This document shows positions 26,156 through 35,093 of a stretch of DNA of 64,000 nucleotides, one piece after another; the first letter of the stretch is position 1; every line of letters starts with the position of its first letter. The position numbers and the translations under genes are program-made. Origin of the DNA: Phycisphaerales bacterium (GTDB lineage: Bacteria > Planctomycetota > Phycisphaerae > UBA1845 > UTPLA1); the NCBI GenBank assembly GCA_020639075.1, contig JACKHI010000001.1:3658001-3722000 (forward strand), given 5' to 3'. The notes below the pieces were generated by a model that saw only the letters and a program-made list of their open reading frames with translations, did not search any database and was not told the DNA's origin.

Positions 26156-27853
26156 ATGAGTTCCCGAGCAATCGTTTCCCGTCGTTACATGAAGTCCGCT
26201 TACCGAGGCGCCATTGCACATGGAATCTGCATGGCACTGGCGATGACGTGTTGTGCGTCGCGCGGCGCTCGCGCCGATTCGATCAGCTCCCCGAACATCA
26301 ACCTCAACGTCGATACCAATCGCTCGACCGGCGCCGGCGCCGGAGACGTCGCCGTCGATGTGAATTTGATCACAATCGCCGAGACCATGCTCGGCGAATA
26401 CTCGTCGGGCGCCGGCAGGAGCGTCACAATTCGAGCGCGGCCGGGATACCAGTTCGACCCAACTTCCAACGTCATCGCTCAGAGCATGACGATCGGTATC
26501 AACGGTGGTGCACTGAACGGCCAGGCAGTCCTGACGCCGGCAGGCACGGCGGACGAGGTGCTGACTTTCAACTTCACGAGCGGAACGAATGCGAGCGTGC
26601 AGGATTTCGTCCGCATCACGGGCGTCAAGCTGAAAATCCTCAGCGCCGCGGGCGCCGTCGGTCCAGCTCAGACGACGGTTTCCTTCACGTCGACCGCGGT
26701 CGGCGGCGCATTCACGGACCAGGGCATCGTCGCAGCGTCGATCACGAAGGGGGCGCCTGATCACCTCGAATTCTCGGTGCAACCGGGGACGTCGCAGTCG
26801 ATGGATGCGCTGCGGCCCACTGTGTCGATGGTCGACTTCGGCGGCAACATCGTGACGGGCGACGAGCGGCAAATCACACTGACGATTCAGGACAATCCCG
26901 GGGCCGCGTCGCTTGGCGGCGTCGCCTCTCGAACGACGATTGACGGCATTGCGGCCTGGAGTACTGAGGACGCGTTGAGCATTGCGACGGCGAGTATGGG
27001 ATACACGCTGCGAGCTTCGCATGACGGCGAATCATTCAACACGAGCGATACCGCCGATAGCGGCGAGTTTGACATTCTGGCCGGACCGGCGAATCGACTG
27101 TCGATTTCGATGCAGCCCGTGAGCACGGACGCCGGCAGTCCGATTCTCATCGCCGTGTCCGTATTGGACGGCAGCGACAACCTTGTGACGGCCGATCCTG
27201 TCGATGTGACGCTGAGTTCCGTGATCAATCCCGGCGGCTGGCCGTTGCCGGCCGATACGAGCCTGACGAAAACAACTGTCAACGGCGTGGCATCGTGGGA
27301 GGCGGCGGACAATCTGCGAATCAACAAGGCCGTCGCGGCGTACAAGCTTGCGGCGTCGGGTCTAAGTGAACCCGTGGAGACGGATCCCTTCGATATCACG
27401 CCGGCCGATCCGAACCATACGGCGATCACGCAGCAGCCTGTGACATCGATGGTCGGCGACGATCTGCTCATCGCTGTCGCCGTGCAGGACGAGTTCAACA
27501 ACGTCGTGACGGATTCACCGACGGATGTGCGTCTGGACCTGAGCACGAACCCCGGCGCCGCGACGCTCGAAGTGGCGACAAGCCTGATCAAGACGACGGT
27601 CGATGGCGTGGCGTCGTGGGAAGCGGCCGATGCACTGCGGATCAACGTGGCGGCGAGCGGATATCAGATTCTCGCATCGGGCGTGGGGGCGGCCGAAGTG
27701 AGCGACGCATTCGACATCACCGAAACAGTCGTCGATCCAGGAGACATGATGGACGCATCGTGCGGTGCGAACTGCGGCGCGAGCGGATTGTTGGCGTTTG
27801 TGCCGGTTGCAGGATGGGCGTTGTCGCGACGCAGGAAAGTCCGACGCGCGTAA
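26156..27853 (+). CDS. Secreted Ig-like repeat protein with C-terminal membrane anchor/sorting tail
   Basis: 565 residues from ATG 26156 (ATG 26189 is an alternative). A signal peptide ends near SRGARA. The N-terminal third is a beta-rich domain (DSISSPNINLNVDTNRSTG...). Three Ig-like or filamin-like repeats of about 105 residues follow (roughly 26757-27726). Each has a QP..S start, a VTDSPTDVRLDL-type strand, TTVDGVASWEAADALRI and ends in FDIT. The C-terminus is MDASCGANCGASG, the hydrophobic LLAFVPVAGWAL and SRRRKVRRA, the layout of a sorted C-terminal tail (PEP-CTERM- or MYXO-CTERM-like but without a PEP motif). It is probably displayed at the cell surface. Confidence 0.78.
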   Translation: MSSRAIVSRRYMKSAYRGAIAHGICMALAMTCCASRGARADSISSPNINLNVDTNRSTGAGAGDVAVDVNLITIAETMLGEYSSGAGRSVTIRARPGYQFDPTSNVIAQSMTIGINGGALNGQAVLTPAGTADEVLTFNFTSGTNASVQDFVRITGVKLKILSAAGAVGPAQTTVSFTSTAVGGAFTDQGIVAASITKGAPDHLEFSVQPGTSQSMDALRPTVSMVDFGGNIVTGDERQITLTIQDNPGAASLGGVASRTTIDGIAAWSTEDALSIATASMGYTLRASHDGESFNTSDTADSGEFDILAGPANRLSISMQPVSTDAGSPILIAVSVLDGSDNLVTADPVDVTLSSVINPGGWPLPADTSLTKTTVNGVASWEAADNLRINKAVAAYKLAASGLSEPVETDPFDITPADPNHTAITQQPVTSMVGDDLLIAVAVQDEFNNVVTDSPTDVRLDLSTNPGAATLEVATSLIKTTVDGVASWEAADALRINVAASGYQILASGVGAAEVSDAFDITETVVDPGDMMDASCGANCGASGLLAFVPVAGWALSRRRKVRRA

Positions 27854-27909
27854 CACATCGGGCGAATGCGACGCTTGCTGAAGTTTGCGAGATGTGCGCG
27901 CATAAAGAT

Positions 27910-27943
27910 GCGGCCGGAGGCGGCATAATCGCCGTCCGGCCGC
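27910..27943. terminator. Bidirectional hairpin between convergent genes (copy 1)
   Basis: GCGGCCGGA (27910-27918) pairs with TCCGGCCGC (27935-27943), and GGCG/CGCC extends the stem. It lies between the Ig-like gene and GLUG gene 1, which converge. T-tracts are weak. Confidence 0.6.
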
Positions 27944-27985
27944 GAGGGGTAATTAGAGAGGTTTCGGATTGTCGAACTGACTTCG

Positions 27986-29452
27986 TCAGGGTGCGATCAG
28001 TGCGCCGACCATGGCCTGAACGTCGAGGCCGTTGTTCGATGCGTCGCCGTTGATGTCGGCGAGGATCGAATCGCCGCCGGTCAGAAGATGCTGCACGAAC
28101 GGACCGACGTCGTCGAGTCCGACGTGCCCGTCTCCCGTGAAGTCGCCGGGGACGTCGCATTCGTCGTCAATCTGATTGGCGTTAAAGTCGTCGAACGGTA
28201 GCGCGGCCAATTCGTGAACGAGGCGCGGATAGTCGTTGCCGTCATTGATAATCCACGTGCCGCAGAAATCCCACGAATTCTCGTAGGTTGAACGAAAGAA
28301 CATCTGGGCAGTGTTCAGGCCCGTCATGCCCGCAACGGGACCGGGGCCGGGCGGTATTCCACACCATCCCGTTGCATTCGCCTGTCCAGTTGACCACGTG
28401 TTCCAGTAGCAGTCCTTCGCGCTGAAATTCGTGGTTGAATAACAGCCGACCATTCCATTCGTCGTGGACGCATCGTTTCCACTCACACTGCCGACGGCGT
28501 AGCAGTTTTCTATTGAGATGCCAAGATATAGATTTGCGCCCACTAAGCCGCCGACGCCTGAATCACCATGTATGTCTGACTCCGAATAGCAGTCGGCCAT
28601 ACGCAGGTCTATGATGCCGCCGCCGACGTTACCAGCGATGCCTGCGATGCCGCCGACCTTGGATCCGGTGCCGGTCACGCTTCCGCGGGATAGACACTCG
28701 TAGATCCGCGTGGCGGGCCAAGCGTCTCCGACGATGCCGCCCAGTTCTGATCCACCGCTGATCTCGCAGTCGACTTTGCAGTCTTCGATGTTGGTTCGCC
28801 AGGTTTGGCCCACAATGCCGCCACCGGCGTTCAGACTACACTCAATCGTTCCGGAAAATCGGCAATTCTTGATGTGTGTATCATCGACAAAGCCCCAGCA
28901 TCTGCCGACGACGCCGCCAACCCTGCTGGCGCCAATGATCGTGCCATTGACTTCGACGTTCTCGATGTAGCCGTCCCTCTCCATGAACGCAACGGCGCCA
29001 GCAATAAACGTGCCGGCGGACTCGATCGCGACGTTGTTTAGCGTCACATTCCTGATATGGCCGTTCGAGATATGGGCGAACAACGCCCCACTCGATGGTT
29101 CGTCCGGGTTCGTGAAGTCGATCATGAGGTTGTCGATCGAGTGACCCATGCCGTCAAATTCAAGGTCGTTCAATACGATCGGGTCCCAGTTGTGGGTCGG
29201 CGTCGGGTTCGCGGCGCCTTCACCGCCGGAAAGATCGATGTCGGCCGTCAGGATGAAATACTGACCGGCCGACTGGTTTCGAATGTTGCTGAGCTGTGCT
29301 GCGTTGCAGATTCGATAGGGATCTGCCTGGCTCCCCGATCCGCCAGCGAAGCCCGAGGGCTCCGTCATACATTGGCCCCGCGCGGCGGACTGGCCGGCAA
29401 GAATGAAAACGCAGGTTGCGAGCGCGGCACAAGTGCCGAACCGAGTGTTCAT
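27986..29452 (-). CDS. Secreted GLUG-repeat protein with dockerin-like C-terminus (copy 1)
   Basis: 488 residues. A signal peptide (MNTRFGTCAALATCVFILAG, then QSAARG) precedes FAGGSGSQADPYRICNAAQL, a common opening of GLUG/beta-helix surface proteins. About eight GLUG-like repeats follow, for example VGGVVGRCWG, GGIVGQTWRTNIEDC, LGGIVGDAW, KVGGIAGIAG and VGGLVGANLY. The end, DFTGDGHVGLDDVGPFVQHL and ADINGDASNNGLDVQAMVGAL, forms two EF-hand-like dockerin calcium loops. It is probably extracellular. GGAG lies upstream of tandem ATGs at 29455 and 29452; only the second is conserved in copy 2, so it is chosen. Confidence 0.82.
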   Translation of the reverse strand: MNTRFGTCAALATCVFILAGQSAARGQCMTEPSGFAGGSGSQADPYRICNAAQLSNIRNQSAGQYFILTADIDLSGGEGAANPTPTHNWDPIVLNDLEFDGMGHSIDNLMIDFTNPDEPSSGALFAHISNGHIRNVTLNNVAIESAGTFIAGAVAFMERDGYIENVEVNGTIIGASRVGGVVGRCWGFVDDTHIKNCRFSGTIECSLNAGGGIVGQTWRTNIEDCKVDCEISGGSELGGIVGDAWPATRIYECLSRGSVTGTGSKVGGIAGIAGNVGGGIIDLRMADCYSESDIHGDSGVGGLVGANLYLGISIENCYAVGSVSGNDASTTNGMVGCYSTTNFSAKDCYWNTWSTGQANATGWCGIPPGPGPVAGMTGLNTAQMFFRSTYENSWDFCGTWIINDGNDYPRLVHELAALPFDDFNANQIDDECDVPGDFTGDGHVGLDDVGPFVQHLLTGGDSILADINGDASNNGLDVQAMVGALIAP

Positions 29453-29670
29453 CATGCTACTCCTTCTCTTGATGTAAAAGACCCTTTCCGCGGATTGAGG
29501 GCGCCGCCGCCCGAATTCACAGTAGCCCCGGACCATGTGTCTGACGGATAGTCATGCGGTATTTTCGGAAAATTATCCGGGATTTTTCAATGCAGATCTT
29601 TGACTTCATTGCCGGGCGTGCATACGGGACGCGATGCCAAAAAATCAACGTCATAGAACCGTCCTCCCTG

Positions 29671-29823
29671 AGCGACGCATTCGATGTCAGCGGAACATTC
29701 GTCGATTCCGGGGACCTGATGGACGCATCGCGCGGCGCGAACTGCGGCGCGAGCGGATTGTTGGCGTTTGTGCCGGTTGCAGGATGGGCGTTGTCGCGAC
29801 GCAGGAAAGTTCGACACACGTAG
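29671..29823 (+). pseudogene. Orphan C-terminal sorting tail (copy 2)
   Basis: An in-frame fragment reading SDAFDVSGTF...LMDASRGANCGASG, then LLAFVPVAGWALSRRRK and a stop. It duplicates the last 50 codons of the Ig-like gene (27701-27853). No Ig-like body precedes it; the open frame extends only to 29554 over unrelated junction sequence. It is a remnant of the duplicated 3' end. Confidence 0.8.
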
Positions 29824-29902
29824 CGTTTAGGGCGATTGCGACGGACGCTGAATGCGGCGACAAGTGCGCGCCGCGTACACATGAGAATGCGCGCATAAAG
29901 AT

Positions 29903-29936
29903 GCGGCCGGAGGCGACATGATCGCCGTCCGGCCGC
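29903..29936. terminator. Bidirectional hairpin (copy 2)
   Basis: GCGGCCGGA (29903-29911) pairs with TCCGGCCGC (29928-29936), with inner GGCGA/TCGCC. Relative to copy 1 a G-U pair has become A-U, so pairing is preserved. Confidence 0.6.
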
Positions 29937-29978
29937 GAGGGGTAATTAGAGAGGTTTCGGATTGTTGATCTGACCTCG

Positions 29979-31424
29979 TCAGGGTGCGATCAGTGCGCCG
30001 ACCATGGCCTGAACGTCGAGGCCGTTGTTCGATGCGTCGCCGTTGATGTCGGCGAGGATCGAGCCGCCGCTGGTCAGAAGATGCTGCACGAACGGACCGA
30101 CGTCGTCGAGAGCGACTTGTCCATCACCCGTGAAGTCGCCCGGAACGTCGCATTCGTCGTCAATTTGATTGGCGTTAAAGTCGTCGAAGGGCAATGCGCC
30201 GAATTCGTGAACGAGGCGCGGATAATCGTTGCCGTCGTTGATCGTCCACGTGCCGCAGAAATCCCATGAATTCTCGTAAGTTGCGTGCAGGAACATCTGT
30301 GCTGTGTTCAGGCCCGTCATGCCCGCGACGGGACCGGGATCAGGCGATTCTCCACACCAACTCGCGGCATTCGCCTGGCCTGTTGACCACGTGTTCCAGT
30401 AGCAGTCCTTCGCGGTGAATTGCGGCTGAGAATAACAGCCGACCATACCATTCGTCGTAGACGCATCGTTTCCAATCACGCTGCCGACGGCGTAGCAATG
30501 TTCAAAGAAAAGACTGAGCGAGAGATTTCCGCCCACCAGACCGCCCACGCTTGAATCACCTTGCACGCTCATTTCCGAATAGCAGTCGGCCAAAAGCAGG
30601 CTGCCGGCGATGCCTGCTACGCCGCCGACCCTTGTCCCTGTGCCGGTCACGCTTCCGCGCGAGAGGCATTCGTAGACGCGCACCAAGTTGGTAGCGTGGC
30701 CGGCGATGCCGCCCAACTGTGATCCACCGCTAATCTCGCAGTCCGCTGTGCAATCTTCGATATTCGTTCCAGTCGCGTATCCCACAATTCCACCGGCGCT
30801 GTAGTCGCTACAGAGAATCGAGCCCGAAAATCGGCAATTCTTGATGTGTGCGTCATAGACTTCGCCGCTGCAGGCGCCGACGACGCCGCCAATAGTGCGA
30901 ATGCCGTTGATCGTGCCGTTGACTTCAATGTTCTCGATGTAGCCGTTAAGCAGAAGGTTCGCGACGGCGCCGCCGACTTTCTCATGTGCGGACACGATGG
31001 CGATGTTGTTCAGCGTTACATTTCGAATATGGCCATTGATCAGCGCGCGGAATAAACCCGAATCCTTGGGGATTTCCGGCGCGGAGTGGTCGATCATGAG
31101 GTTGTCGATCGAGTGGCCGTTGCCATCGAGTTCGAGGGAATAAAGCTCGATCGGGTCCCAGTTATGCGTCGGCGTCGGGTTCGCGGCACCTTCACCGCCG
31201 GAAAGATCGATGTCGGCCGTCAGGATGAAATACTGACCGGCCGACTGGTTCCGAATGTTGCTGAGCTGTGCTGCGTTGCAGATTTGATAGGGATCTGCCT
31301 GGCTCCCCGATCCGCCAGCGAAGCCCGAGGGCTCCGTCATACATTGGCCCCGCGCGGCGGACTGGCCGGCAAGAATGAAAACGCAGGTTGCGAGCGCGGC
31401 ACAAGTGCCGAACCGAGTGTTCAT
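29979..31424 (-). CDS. Secreted GLUG-repeat protein with dockerin-like C-terminus (copy 2)
   Basis: 481 residues, paralogue of the gene at 27986 by tandem duplication. The signal peptide, the first 90 residues and the dockerin-like end (DFTGDGQVALDDVGPFVQHL) are almost identical. The GLUG repeats in the middle have diverged (TIGGVVGACSGE, GGIVGYATGTNIEDC, LGGIAGHATN), and a few residues are deleted around the fifth repeat. The first ATG of copy 1 is ACG here, leaving ATG 31424 as the start with GGAG upstream. Function unknown; a surface or cohesin-bound role is inferred from the dockerin-like tail. Confidence 0.82.
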   Translation of the reverse strand: MNTRFGTCAALATCVFILAGQSAARGQCMTEPSGFAGGSGSQADPYQICNAAQLSNIRNQSAGQYFILTADIDLSGGEGAANPTPTHNWDPIELYSLELDGNGHSIDNLMIDHSAPEIPKDSGLFRALINGHIRNVTLNNIAIVSAHEKVGGAVANLLLNGYIENIEVNGTINGIRTIGGVVGACSGEVYDAHIKNCRFSGSILCSDYSAGGIVGYATGTNIEDCTADCEISGGSQLGGIAGHATNLVRVYECLSRGSVTGTGTRVGGVAGIAGSLLLADCYSEMSVQGDSSVGGLVGGNLSLSLFFEHCYAVGSVIGNDASTTNGMVGCYSQPQFTAKDCYWNTWSTGQANAASWCGESPDPGPVAGMTGLNTAQMFLHATYENSWDFCGTWTINDGNDYPRLVHEFGALPFDDFNANQIDDECDVPGDFTGDGQVALDDVGPFVQHLLTSGGSILADINGDASNNGLDVQAMVGALIAP

Positions 31425-32029
31425 CGTGCTACTCCTTCTCTTGATGTAAAAGACCCTTTCCGCGGATTGAGGGCGCTGCCGCCCGAATTCACAGTAGCCC
31501 CGGACCATGTGTCTGACGGACCGCCATGTGGTATTTTCGGAAAATTATCCGGGATTTTTCTTTGGATATCTTTGATCTCATCGCCGTGCGTGCATAGGGG
31601 ATAAGATGCTAAAAAATTAGCGTAAGTGAACCATTCGCGTTGAGCAACCCATTCGATATTACAGAGACGGATGTCATTCCAAAGGACATGATGGACGCAT
31701 CGTGTGGGGCGATGCAGTGGCGCGAGCGCGTTGTCGGTGCTGCTTGGCGGCGCAGCGCTGAAGATCGGGGCTCAACGCCGACTCGGGGCGATGCAGTCGT
31801 TCGCGGCAAATCCCTTGGCCTAGATGCCGACAAGACGGGGTCGGCGGATTCCCGCAAGGAACGCGGGGGCTGCGCACATCTAGGTTGAAACCCAGGCTCG
31901 TCTATTGAACGTGGCGATTGTCACGGTTTATGGTGAATCAGTACCCGTCAGAACCAGTCGCCGCCGGGCGATTGGGACTTGTCTTGCGCCCATCGTCCCG
32001 CGATGCGCCCCAAGAGCAGGGTCGTCGAC
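31425..32029. other. Intergenic region holding duplicated junction and decayed third copy
   Basis: Positions 31425-31642 repeat the sequence at 29453-29670 (upstream region of the GLUG gene and junction). From 31643 a third tail copy decays. The rest, to 32029, contains GC-rich sequence with no clear gene. Confidence 0.65.
31643..31740 (+). pseudogene. Degenerate C-terminal tail (copy 3)
   Basis: AGCAACCCATTCGATATTAC aligns with 27701 and 29671, and MMDASCGA is still readable. A small deletion after GTGTGGGGCGATGCAG shifts the frame, so CGANCGASG and the hydrophobic segment are lost. Alignment fades near 31740. Confidence 0.7.
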
Positions 32030-33010
32030 ATGCAGGCATTAATACGTCGCTTCGCACTTTTCATTCCCGTTGTTGTCGCAGCGTTCGCGCAAGGACAGAT
32101 CGTCTATTGGGCGGACTCCGGCGCGGGGCGTATCGACCGGCGTCTTCCTGGTGGAATTGTCGAGTCTGTGGTTACGGGCGGCGGCCCGCGCGGCCTGGCG
32201 GTCGACCCGGTCGAACGCAAGCTGTATTGGATCGACGGTGTTTCGCAGACGTTGCGTCGCGCGGATCTCGACGGCGGGAACCCGGAGGACCTGGTTGCGG
32301 GCACCGTCGGCGTCGGCGGCGGGATCGCGCTCGATCGGGCAGCCGGCAAAGTGTATTGGTCGGATGTCGCCGTGGGCCGTGTCTTCCGAGCGAACCTGGA
32401 CGGAAGCGATGCGGTGTTGCTGGGGACCGTCGGGTTGCATGTGCTCGATATCGACCTCGATCTCGCGGCTGGGAAGATGTATCTCGCAGTCACGAGCAAC
32501 GAGAGCATTCTGCGCGCGAATCTTGATTACTCTGATGTTGAGCCGTTCATCAGCGGCGCCGCGGACGCGAAGTCGGTCATCGTCGATTCGTCGTCGGGCG
32601 TACTGTATTGGTCGGACGGCGCGACTCATCGCTCGTCACTGGCGGATGCGGCAATGACGGTGGATGTTTCAACGAGTGATGCTGTGGACATGGCACTCGA
32701 TGTCGCGTCACAGACGCTCTATTGGACGACGCTGCGAGCCAACGGTCAGATGAATACAGATGGTACCGGCCGTGAGACGTGGACGACAACGGGATTGACG
32801 TCAGCGCGGAGTATAGTGCTAGCGTACGCGCGCGGCGACGTGGAATGCGACGGAGATATTGACATCGGCGATGCGACGGCGCTGGTGGACGTGTTGCTGG
32901 GCGCCGAAACGGATACGCTACGAGTCGCACAGGCGGACGTGGACGGGAGCGGTGCGGTGAATGGGGAGGATGTGGGAGCGCTGGTGGAATTGTTGTTGGG
33001 GGAGATGTGA
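32030..33010 (+). CDS. Secreted YWTD/LDLR-B beta-propeller with dockerin-like C-terminus
   Basis: 326 residues; signal peptide MQALIRRFALFIPVVVAAFA-QGQ. Repeated blades carry YWTD-like motifs: IVYWADSGAGRIDR, KLYWIDGVSQTLRRADLDG, KVYWSDVAVGRVFRANLDG, VLYWSDGATH and TLYWTTLRANGQMNTDG, about 40 residues apart. This is a six-bladed propeller, probably a binding scaffold. The end, DVECDGDIDIGDATALVDVL and ADVDGSGAVNGEDVGALVEL, is a pair of dockerin-type EF-hand loops. ATG 32030 is chosen because it starts the signal peptide; the frame is open to 31979. Confidence 0.85.
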   Translation: MQALIRRFALFIPVVVAAFAQGQIVYWADSGAGRIDRRLPGGIVESVVTGGGPRGLAVDPVERKLYWIDGVSQTLRRADLDGGNPEDLVAGTVGVGGGIALDRAAGKVYWSDVAVGRVFRANLDGSDAVLLGTVGLHVLDIDLDLAAGKMYLAVTSNESILRANLDYSDVEPFISGAADAKSVIVDSSSGVLYWSDGATHRSSLADAAMTVDVSTSDAVDMALDVASQTLYWTTLRANGQMNTDGTGRETWTTTGLTSARSIVLAYARGDVECDGDIDIGDATALVDVLLGAETDTLRVAQADVDGSGAVNGEDVGALVELLLGEM

Positions 33011-33155
33011 GGCGGATGTCGGTACGCGAGCTCACACGCTTGCGATGTTCTTCCTGGCATTCGTGCTCGTCTTGAACTGAGTCAGCTGGTTTCTTGCGTT
33101 GGACGGCCGAATCTGCAAAAGGGAAAAGACGTCCGAGTTGAATCTGCATCGATCG

Positions 33156-33881
33156 TTAACTATCGCTCTTCATTTTCACGTGTGCAATTGCACGGGCCGT
33201 GAGGGAGGTGACGAATGTCTTGATGCCGAACTCACTGTTTGGCTCAGTGTACTTTCCTTTTGATCCGGATTTGGCATCAGACAGCAGTATGCATGCGGCG
33301 TCGTAGAGCCCTTCTCTCACCAGACGTTCACAGAACAACTCGTAGCGCTTTGCATACGACGCGTTTGTGAATTCGCTGAATACCTTGAAATGCGGTTCTG
33401 CGGCCTTGACAGGGGACCGGGATTTCGATGAGTCTTCGAGCAGCATTAACCATCCGATCCATGGCTTCTGGGAGGGTTTGAACTTACCTTCCCGATAAGC
33501 GGTGCGCAGATCCGTCGAATTGCCAAGTGCCTCTTCCACCCGATTGTTGAAGTTATTCCCGAATGATCCGACCTGTGCCTTAAACTCGATCGACGCCAGG
33601 AGTTGGCCATCCGCAACGACGACAAGATCCCAGTTTTTTGTAGGACGGAAGAACCCAGGCAGTGTCGTATTGCTTGTATGAATGCTCGTATGCGGGAGTC
33701 CCGCCTCGGCAAGCACGTCCGCCAGGAGGTCAATGAAACCGTCGAGGTGCTTCCCACCAGTGACGGCTCCGCGCGTGCCGTAGTCCTTTCTTCCAGAATT
33801 TGTCCCTTGTGTATCAAGCTGGTGGGCGCGTACCTTCCAAAAGTGTCGGATCGCCTGACCCACCCGTTTTTCAAGTTCCAT
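33156..33881 (-). CDS. Type II restriction endonuclease, PaeR7I/XhoI family
   Basis: 241 residues, typical for PaeR7I (about 246). The N-terminal TRGAVTGGKHLDGFIDLL and the later PTKNWDLVVV...LLASIEFKAQVGS match this family; D and E-X-K of the second motif form the PD-(D/E)XK nuclease centre (about residues 81-101). Relatives cut CTCGAG. It is encoded two bases after the methyltransferase on the same strand. The region has visibly lower GC than its neighbours, suggesting horizontal transfer. CTCGAG sites exist in this window (4291, 5901, 12251, 46448), so the host would need the methylase. Confidence 0.88.
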   Translation of the reverse strand: MELEKRVGQAIRHFWKVRAHQLDTQGTNSGRKDYGTRGAVTGGKHLDGFIDLLADVLAEAGLPHTSIHTSNTTLPGFFRPTKNWDLVVVADGQLLASIEFKAQVGSFGNNFNNRVEEALGNSTDLRTAYREGKFKPSQKPWIGWLMLLEDSSKSRSPVKAAEPHFKVFSEFTNASYAKRYELFCERLVREGLYDAACILLSDAKSGSKGKYTEPNSEFGIKTFVTSLTARAIAHVKMKSDS

Positions 33882-33883
33882 TG

Positions 33884-34897
33884 CTATTGTCCGTCACCTT
33901 CCTCGTGGATGACGACGTCGTGGGACGTGAACATCGACGTCGTAGACTCACGAACTCTGCGCGTGGCCTGCTTGAAATAAACGGGGTCCAATTCAATTCC
34001 GATGGAGTTACGCCCCCATTTCGCCGCGGAGACGGAAGTCGTACCTGTTCCGAGGAACGGGTCCAATACTACGTCACCGACGAAGCTGAACATTCGAATC
34101 AGCCGCTCGGCCAGTTCTTCTGGGTAGGGTGCGGGATGGTTTCGAGTTGAGGCGCCAGTAAGGCCAGACCAGATTGATTGAAACCATAGCTTGTGATTCG
34201 CATCTGAGATGATCGAAAGAAGTCTGTCTGTAATTGATGGCTTGCGGTAGCCTCCGGGCTTACGCTGCATCAGAATGAACTCGATATCGTTCTTGATCAC
34301 AGCATTGGGTTCGTATGGTTTTCCCAGAAATCCTCCACCGTTGCCAGATGCCTCGAAGACAGCGTTCGCTATTTTGTGCCATATGATCGGTGCGAGATTG
34401 TCAAAACCAATCATTCTACAGCGCTCTTGAATGGAGGAGTGTAGCGGTACGACCGTATGTCGGCCTTTATTCTTCCTTCTTGAGAGACATACATCTCCGA
34501 CTACACATACAAGCCGGCCGCCGGGGACAAGCACGCGATAGCAATGCCTCCAGACCTTGTCAAGCTCGTCGAGAAATTGGTCATACTCCTTGATATCGCC
34601 AAGCTGTGCGTGATGATCGCGGTACTTTTTGAGGGTCCAGTACGGAGGCGAGGTAACGACCAAGTGGACGCTTGTGTCGGGGATAGTCGATATTAATCTT
34701 GAGTCCATTCTGTATAGGTCATGTCGGGTTGGTATCTCTCGAACAGCTGTTTCTATTCTCTGCATAGCCGCCGCGTCTTTGGCGAGTCGGGGTATCTCGG
34801 TTTGGATGTTCTCGATGTTTGAGATGGCCCCTCGGGCCTGGCGCTGGCTGATAAGAGTGGGTATGTCGATATTAGGTGTCTTGGTTGTAGCCTGCAA
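33884..34897 (-). CDS. Beta-class DNA methyltransferase of the R-M pair
   Basis: 337 residues from TTG 34897 (first in-frame ATG is 34765). Catalytic motif IV is TSPPYW near residue 82 and the SAM-binding motif I is DPFLGTGTTSVSAA near residue 280, followed by GIELD. Motif IV before motif I defines the beta (permuted) class. SPPY is most often seen in N4-cytosine enzymes, but adenine enzymes with it exist. It protects host DNA from the nuclease encoded two bases downstream. Classical PaeR7I methylases are N6-adenine enzymes of another class, so this pairing is worth checking. Confidence 0.88.
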   Translation of the reverse strand: MQATTKTPNIDIPTLISQRQARGAISNIENIQTEIPRLAKDAAAMQRIETAVREIPTRHDLYRMDSRLISTIPDTSVHLVVTSPPYWTLKKYRDHHAQLGDIKEYDQFLDELDKVWRHCYRVLVPGGRLVCVVGDVCLSRRKNKGRHTVVPLHSSIQERCRMIGFDNLAPIIWHKIANAVFEASGNGGGFLGKPYEPNAVIKNDIEFILMQRKPGGYRKPSITDRLLSIISDANHKLWFQSIWSGLTGASTRNHPAPYPEELAERLIRMFSFVGDVVLDPFLGTGTTSVSAAKWGRNSIGIELDPVYFKQATRRVRESTTSMFTSHDVVIHEEGDGQ

Positions 34898-35093
34898 AAC
34901 GTCACGCTTGTCCTGTTGCTGGGGATTCGAGTTACCGCGAATCCGATGATCTTACTTTGGTAGCACGGTACTGCCGTCAAAGCAAGAGTCTTCGGATGCC
35001 AAGCTCATGATCAAGTTAACAGTTTCTTGTTGAGTGTCATGTAAGTTGTCACTGAGTCCAGGTTGGTAGCCCAGAACGGTTGCCCTTTGGTTA

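Larger units (their letters stand above)
27701..29670. repeat. Tandem repeat unit 1 (about 1.97 kb)
   Basis: It starts in the 3' end of the Ig-like gene and includes the terminator, GLUG gene 1 and the junction sequence. The same order recurs at 29671-31642, offset by 1970-1993 bases. Identity is near-perfect in the tail, gene ends and junction (for example GTATTTTCGGAAAATTATCC) and lower in the middle of the GLUG genes. Confidence 0.85.
29671..31642. repeat. Tandem repeat unit 2 (about 1.97 kb)
   Basis: Second copy of the unit at 27701: orphan tail, hairpin, GLUG gene 2 and junction. It is followed by the start of a third, degenerate copy at 31643. Confidence 0.85.

Noticed and set aside
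31640..31888. Plus-strand open frame after GLUG gene 2
   Set aside because: It is the frameshifted third copy of the sorting tail running into unrelated sequence, listed as a pseudogene instead.
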